Origin: Pseudomonadota bacterium
Lineage (GTDB): Bacteria > Myxococcota_A > UBA9042 > GCA-2863065
DNA length: 64,000 bases
Reading direction: 5' to 3'
Assembly (NCBI GenBank): GCA_005776725.1
Contig: SXOO01000226.1
Span: 1 to 64,000, forward strand
The notes below the pieces were generated by a model, which worked only from the letters and a program-made list of their open reading frames with translations, did not search any database and had not been told where the DNA came from. Made by a program: the position numbers and the translations under genes. Positions 61,075 to 64,000 of the stretch are shown piece by piece (position 1 is the first letter of the stretch; the number at the start of each line of letters is the position of its first letter).

Positions 61075-64000
61075 ATGCTGAAGCGTACGCTTACTCGCGC
61101 CCTCGGCGCCGCCCTCTCCCTGGCCCTCGGTTGCAAGGAAGCTGAGGACAGCGCCGCCGCGGACATCGGTGGCGTCACTGATGTGGCAGGGCAGCCCGAC
61201 GCCCAGAGCGACGGCTCCGATGCCAGCGATGGGAGCGACGGCTCCGATACGAGCGACAGCGACGGCAGCGACGGCTCGGACAGCACCGACGGCACGGACG
61301 GCTCCGACGGCTCGGACACCACCGACACCACCGACGGCTCCGACGGCTCCGACGCCTCCGACGGGACGCCCCCGGTCATCTACGAGAAGCCCGCGTGGTT
61401 CCCCACGCTCGACTCCGCGCCGGAGAAGGCTGTCGCGCTCAGCGGCCTCTCTGCCCCCGCGCGCGTGGTCTACGACAGCCACGGCATCCCGCACATCTAC
61501 GCGGCCAACATCGGCGACCTCTTCCATGTGCAGGGCTACGTGATGGCGAAGCATCGGCTCTTCCAGATGCACAGCCTCCGGATGGCCGGCTCCGGACGGC
61601 TCGCCGAGCTCCTCGGGTCCAATAGCCTCACGGGCGACGTCTTCCTGCGCCTCCTGAAGCTTCGCGCCACCGCAGAGAAGATCGCGGCAGACATGCAGGT
61701 CAACCACCCGGAGGAGTACGCCTCACTCCAGCGATTCTGCGACGGCGTCAACACCTTCATCCAGGAGGTCAAAGACAAGAAGGTCGACTCGAAGGAGCTC
61801 GCCACCGAGACCAGCGCGCTCGGCGTCAAGGAGCCGTGGACCCCAGTAGACTCCATGACCGCGGTCCGCTTCCTCACCTACGACCTCGGCTTCGGCTCGG
61901 TGCTCGACGAGGATGAGCTCGCCGCGATCGCGTCCACGCTGGAGGCGGCCTGGAAGGACACGCCGCTGGCCGGCGTAGAGGACGACGTCATCCACCTCGT
62001 CCCGCCGGCCAAGGTGGCCACGGTTACCCTCGATGCGGGCAAGCCCGGCAACGGCCCAGTCAAGCGACGCCTCTCGGAGGAGCTCGGCAAGGTCGGGGCC
62101 CGCGTCTCCAAGGCGCAGGCCCAGCGCGTCATCGAGGCGAAGCGAGACCTCGCCACCATGCCGCACCACTTCTTCCGCGACGTGGAGTGGGGGTCGAACA
62201 ACTGGGTCGTCTCGGGGAAACACACGAAGTCGGGCAAGCCGATCCTGTCGAACGATCCGCACCTCGCGCTGCGGAACCCGTCCACGTTCTTTCAGGTCCA
62301 CCTCAACACCAAGGAGGCTGGCGGCAACATCGATCTCAGCGGCGTGATCTTCGCGGGGGTCCCCGGGATCGTCCTCGGGACCAACGGCACCCTCTCCATG
62401 GCCGCCACCGTCTTCTATGGAGACGCCACCGACCAGTACGTCGAGACCTTCACGCCGGACGGGAAGGGGGTCGTGTTCAAGGGCGCCACCGTGCCGCTCG
62501 AGATTCGCGCGGAGAAGTTCACGTTCCCGAAAGCCGACCCCGAGTGCGACGCTTACGCGGGGAGCTGGGTCAAGGGCGTCCAGACCAAGGCCGAGAAGTC
62601 AGCAGACGGCGTCTTCTGCACCGTCACCGTGGAGTTCGAGGAGGTGCCGCACCACGGGCCGCTCGTGCCATGGACCCTCACCAAGGACGAAAACGGGGTG
62701 CGCAGCGGCCTCAGCCTGCGCTGGACGGGCTTCGAGGTGTCGCACGAGATCGTGGCGTTCCAGCGGGCGTTCCAGACGGACAACTGGACCGACTGGAAGG
62801 CCGCCATGGACCACTTCGGCGTCGGCTCGCAGAACTTCATGTACGCCGACACGGCCGGAAACATCGGCTGGTACCCCACGCATCGGCTGCCCACGCGCGA
62901 CAACGCGAAGCTCTACCCGCCGTACCTGCCCCTGCCGGGCGGTGGCGAGGCCGAGTGGACCGGCGATGTGCCGCGGAGCGAGCTCCCGGTTTCGTACAAT
63001 CCCGAGTCGGGCGTGTTGGTCACGGCCAACTCGGACCCGCGCGGCTACTCGTTCGACGGCGATGTCATGAACGACGGCATCTACGTCAACGGGTTCTGGG
63101 ACGCTGGGTTCCGCACGGCGCGCTCCACTGAGCGCGTCATGGAGCTGGTCGCTCAGGGGAACATCGTGCCGGAAGACATGATCGCCGCTCAGGCCGACAA
63201 ACAATCGGCCCTCGGCGTTCGGCTCCGCGACGCGCTGGTCGAAGCGCTCGATCGCGCAGCGTCGGGCAAGGACGAGCGCGCAGCCGCGCATTGGAAGGCC
63301 GAGTTCGCTCCGCTGCGCGACCTGCTGGCGGGTTGGGACCTCGAGGCCACGAGCGGGGCCACCGCCGCCGACGGCTCACCGGAGGCTGAGTCGGCGGCGT
63401 CCGCGGCCGTGTTCAACGTCTGGGTGACTTACCTAATCCAGACCGTCCTGAACGAGAAAGAGGGGCTCTCGAGCATCGGCGACCGCCTGCGCGTGCGCCT
63501 CATCCTGGCGATGGTCGAGGCGCCCGAGAACATGGTCACCTTCGATACAGCCACGCAGGACTCGCGCCTCTGGGATCTCGTGGCCACCACGGACGCCGTC
63601 GAGACCCGCGCCGAGGTGATGACGCTGGCGTTTGCTCAGGCCGTGGCGTTCCTCAGCGACCCGGAGAAGATCGGGCCGAAGCAGAATGGAGGCTTCGGAA
63701 CGGCGGACGTCAACGCGTGGCGCTGGGGCAAGCTGCACACGCTCACGTTCAAGCACAACCTGGTGGCGCAGTTCAACGTACCGAGCCCCGCGGCGTACCC
63801 GGACGGATACCCTCGGCCCGGTGACAACTTCGGTGTGGACGCCAGCTCGCCCGGGATGAACGACCGCAACTTCACCTACACCCACGGACCGGCGATTCGG
63901 CACGTCATGGAGCTCACCGAGCCCGTCTCGCGCTACGGCGCGCTGCCGGGTGGGCAGTCCGAGGCTCCCCACCACAAGCACTACTCCGATCAGGCCCCCC
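61075..64000 (+). CDS. Penicillin acylase-family (Ntn hydrolase) lipoprotein, 3' truncated by window
   Basis: Open from the ATG at 61075 (CGGAG RBS) to the window end, at least 975 codons. It is missing from the ORF track because no stop is reached. A lipobox (LSLALGC) and a ~55-residue Asp-Gly-Ser/Thr linker precede the acylase: VVYDSHGIPHIYAANIGDLFHVQGYVMAKHRLFQM (alpha chain). Next is the autocatalytic junction WGSNNWVVSG with nucleophile Ser374, then KPILSNDPHLALRNP (beta chain). GTNGTLSMAATVFYGDATDQYVE and MYADTAGNIGWYPTHRLPTR are also typical. It would cleave an amide such as an acyl-homoserine lactone or beta-lactam side chain; the substrate is unknown. Confidence 0.9.
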   Translation, partial: MLKRTLTRALGAALSLALGCKEAEDSAAADIGGVTDVAGQPDAQSDGSDASDGSDGSDTSDSDGSDGSDSTDGTDGSDGSDTTDTTDGSDGSDASDGTPPVIYEKPAWFPTLDSAPEKAVALSGLSAPARVVYDSHGIPHIYAANIGDLFHVQGYVMAKHRLFQMHSLRMAGSGRLAELLGSNSLTGDVFLRLLKLRATAEKIAADMQVNHPEEYASLQRFCDGVNTFIQEVKDKKVDSKELATETSALGVKEPWTPVDSMTAVRFLTYDLGFGSVLDEDELAAIASTLEAAWKDTPLAGVEDDVIHLVPPAKVATVTLDAGKPGNGPVKRRLSEELGKVGARVSKAQAQRVIEAKRDLATMPHHFFRDVEWGSNNWVVSGKHTKSGKPILSNDPHLALRNPSTFFQVHLNTKEAGGNIDLSGVIFAGVPGIVLGTNGTLSMAATVFYGDATDQYVETFTPDGKGVVFKGATVPLEIRAEKFTFPKADPECDAYAGSWVKGVQTKAEKSADGVFCTVTVEFEEVPHHGPLVPWTLTKDENGVRSGLSLRWTGFEVSHEIVAFQRAFQTDNWTDWKAAMDHFGVGSQNFMYADTAGNIGWYPTHRLPTRDNAKLYPPYLPLPGGGEAEWTGDVPRSELPVSYNPESGVLVTANSDPRGYSFDGDVMNDGIYVNGFWDAGFRTARSTERVMELVAQGNIVPEDMIAAQADKQSALGVRLRDALVEALDRAASGKDERAAAHWKAEFAPLRDLLAGWDLEATSGATAADGSPEAESAASAAVFNVWVTYLIQTVLNEKEGLSSIGDRLRVRLILAMVEAPENMVTFDTATQDSRLWDLVATTDAVETRAEVMTLAFAQAVAFLSDPEKIGPKQNGGFGTADVNAWRWGKLHTLTFKHNLVAQFNVPSPAAYPDGYPRPGDNFGVDASSPGMNDRNFTYTHGPAIRHVMELTEPVSRYGALPGGQSEAPHHKHYSDQAP
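61207..61368 (+). repeat. Ser-Asp-Gly/Thr-rich linker repeat
   Basis: Irregular 6- to 9-bp units (AGCGACGGC, TCCGATGCC, ACCGACACC) encode a D-G-S-D/D-T-T-D linker behind the acylase lipid anchor. It is the same kind of linker as in the Cys-rich lipoprotein at 32.9 kb, but built mostly from Ser rather than Thr codons. Confidence 0.85.

Overview
The window is very GC-rich, densely packed bacterial chromosome. Many starts are GTG or TTG, and many neighbouring genes overlap by four bases (ATGA, GTGA, TTGA). It most resembles a Myxococcota or related deltaproteobacterial-type genome. The reasons are a giant thrombospondin-type-3/MopE-like lipoprotein, an IgGFc-binding-like lipoprotein, several Cys-rich lipoproteins with Asp/Ser/Thr linkers, a Ser/Thr kinase, a bactofilin, and a tail-to-head mix of metabolic and surface genes. 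This assignment is inference from gene content; no rRNA gene is present to confirm it.

Layout. 0-2 kb: end of tldD, then tldE and a LEA14-like lipoprotein. 2-7.5 kb (minus strand): acetyltransferase, NAD(P)-binding protein, Nudix hydrolase, DUF2914-type lipoprotein, a GH39-like lipoprotein and a glycosyltransferase. 7.5-11 kb: TMTC-like membrane glycosyltransferase, a PYROXD2-like oxidoreductase and a lipoprotein. 11-12.8 kb: a minimal histidine phosphotransfer protein coupled to a NarL-type response regulator. 12.8-18.4 kb: the 1850-residue TSP3 lipoprotein. 18.5-25 kb: folE2, an L,D-transpeptidase, a TlpA-like thioredoxin, an aldo/keto reductase-like protein with a degenerate active site, and the IgGFc-binding-like lipoprotein. 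25-29.4 kb: two SDRs, an amine oxidase and serC. 29.5-35.5 kb: Ser/Thr kinase, amidohydrolase, MBL-fold hydrolase, Cys-rich lipoprotein and a TPR-like protein.

35.7-44.4 kb is a co-directional membrane and signalling cluster: bactofilin, a CPA2-like antiporter half, a 1417-residue antiporter fused to a P-loop ATPase, an MscS-like protein, a SpoIIAA-like protein and a HAMP-class III cyclase. The four genes from the first antiporter to the SpoIIAA-like protein are joined by stop/start overlaps. 44.6-47.8 kb is a large lipoprotein with Ig-like repeats and a possible TULIP-type C-terminal region.

The most interesting object is 48.0-49.87 kb: about 1.85 kb with no credible protein gene that reads as one very large structured RNA on the plus strand. 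It contains many perfect hairpins capped by GNRA or UUCG loops. It has internally duplicated, compensatorily changed stem-loops offset by about 820-880 nt. Directly upstream lie a near-perfect sigma-54 (-24/-12) promoter and a perfect match to the IHF consensus. I do not recognise it as rRNA, RNase P, tmRNA or a canonical group II intron.

49.97-55.4 kb: trpE-trpG-trpD-trpC-trpF plus a HEAT-repeat protein, ending at a strong GC-rich hairpin. 55.5-64 kb: SpoIID-like protein, two tandem cytochrome P460-like lipoproteins with a propeller-like lipoprotein, an RsmJ-like methyltransferase, CutA, two small zinc-binding proteins, and a penicillin acylase-family lipoprotein that runs off the end of the window.
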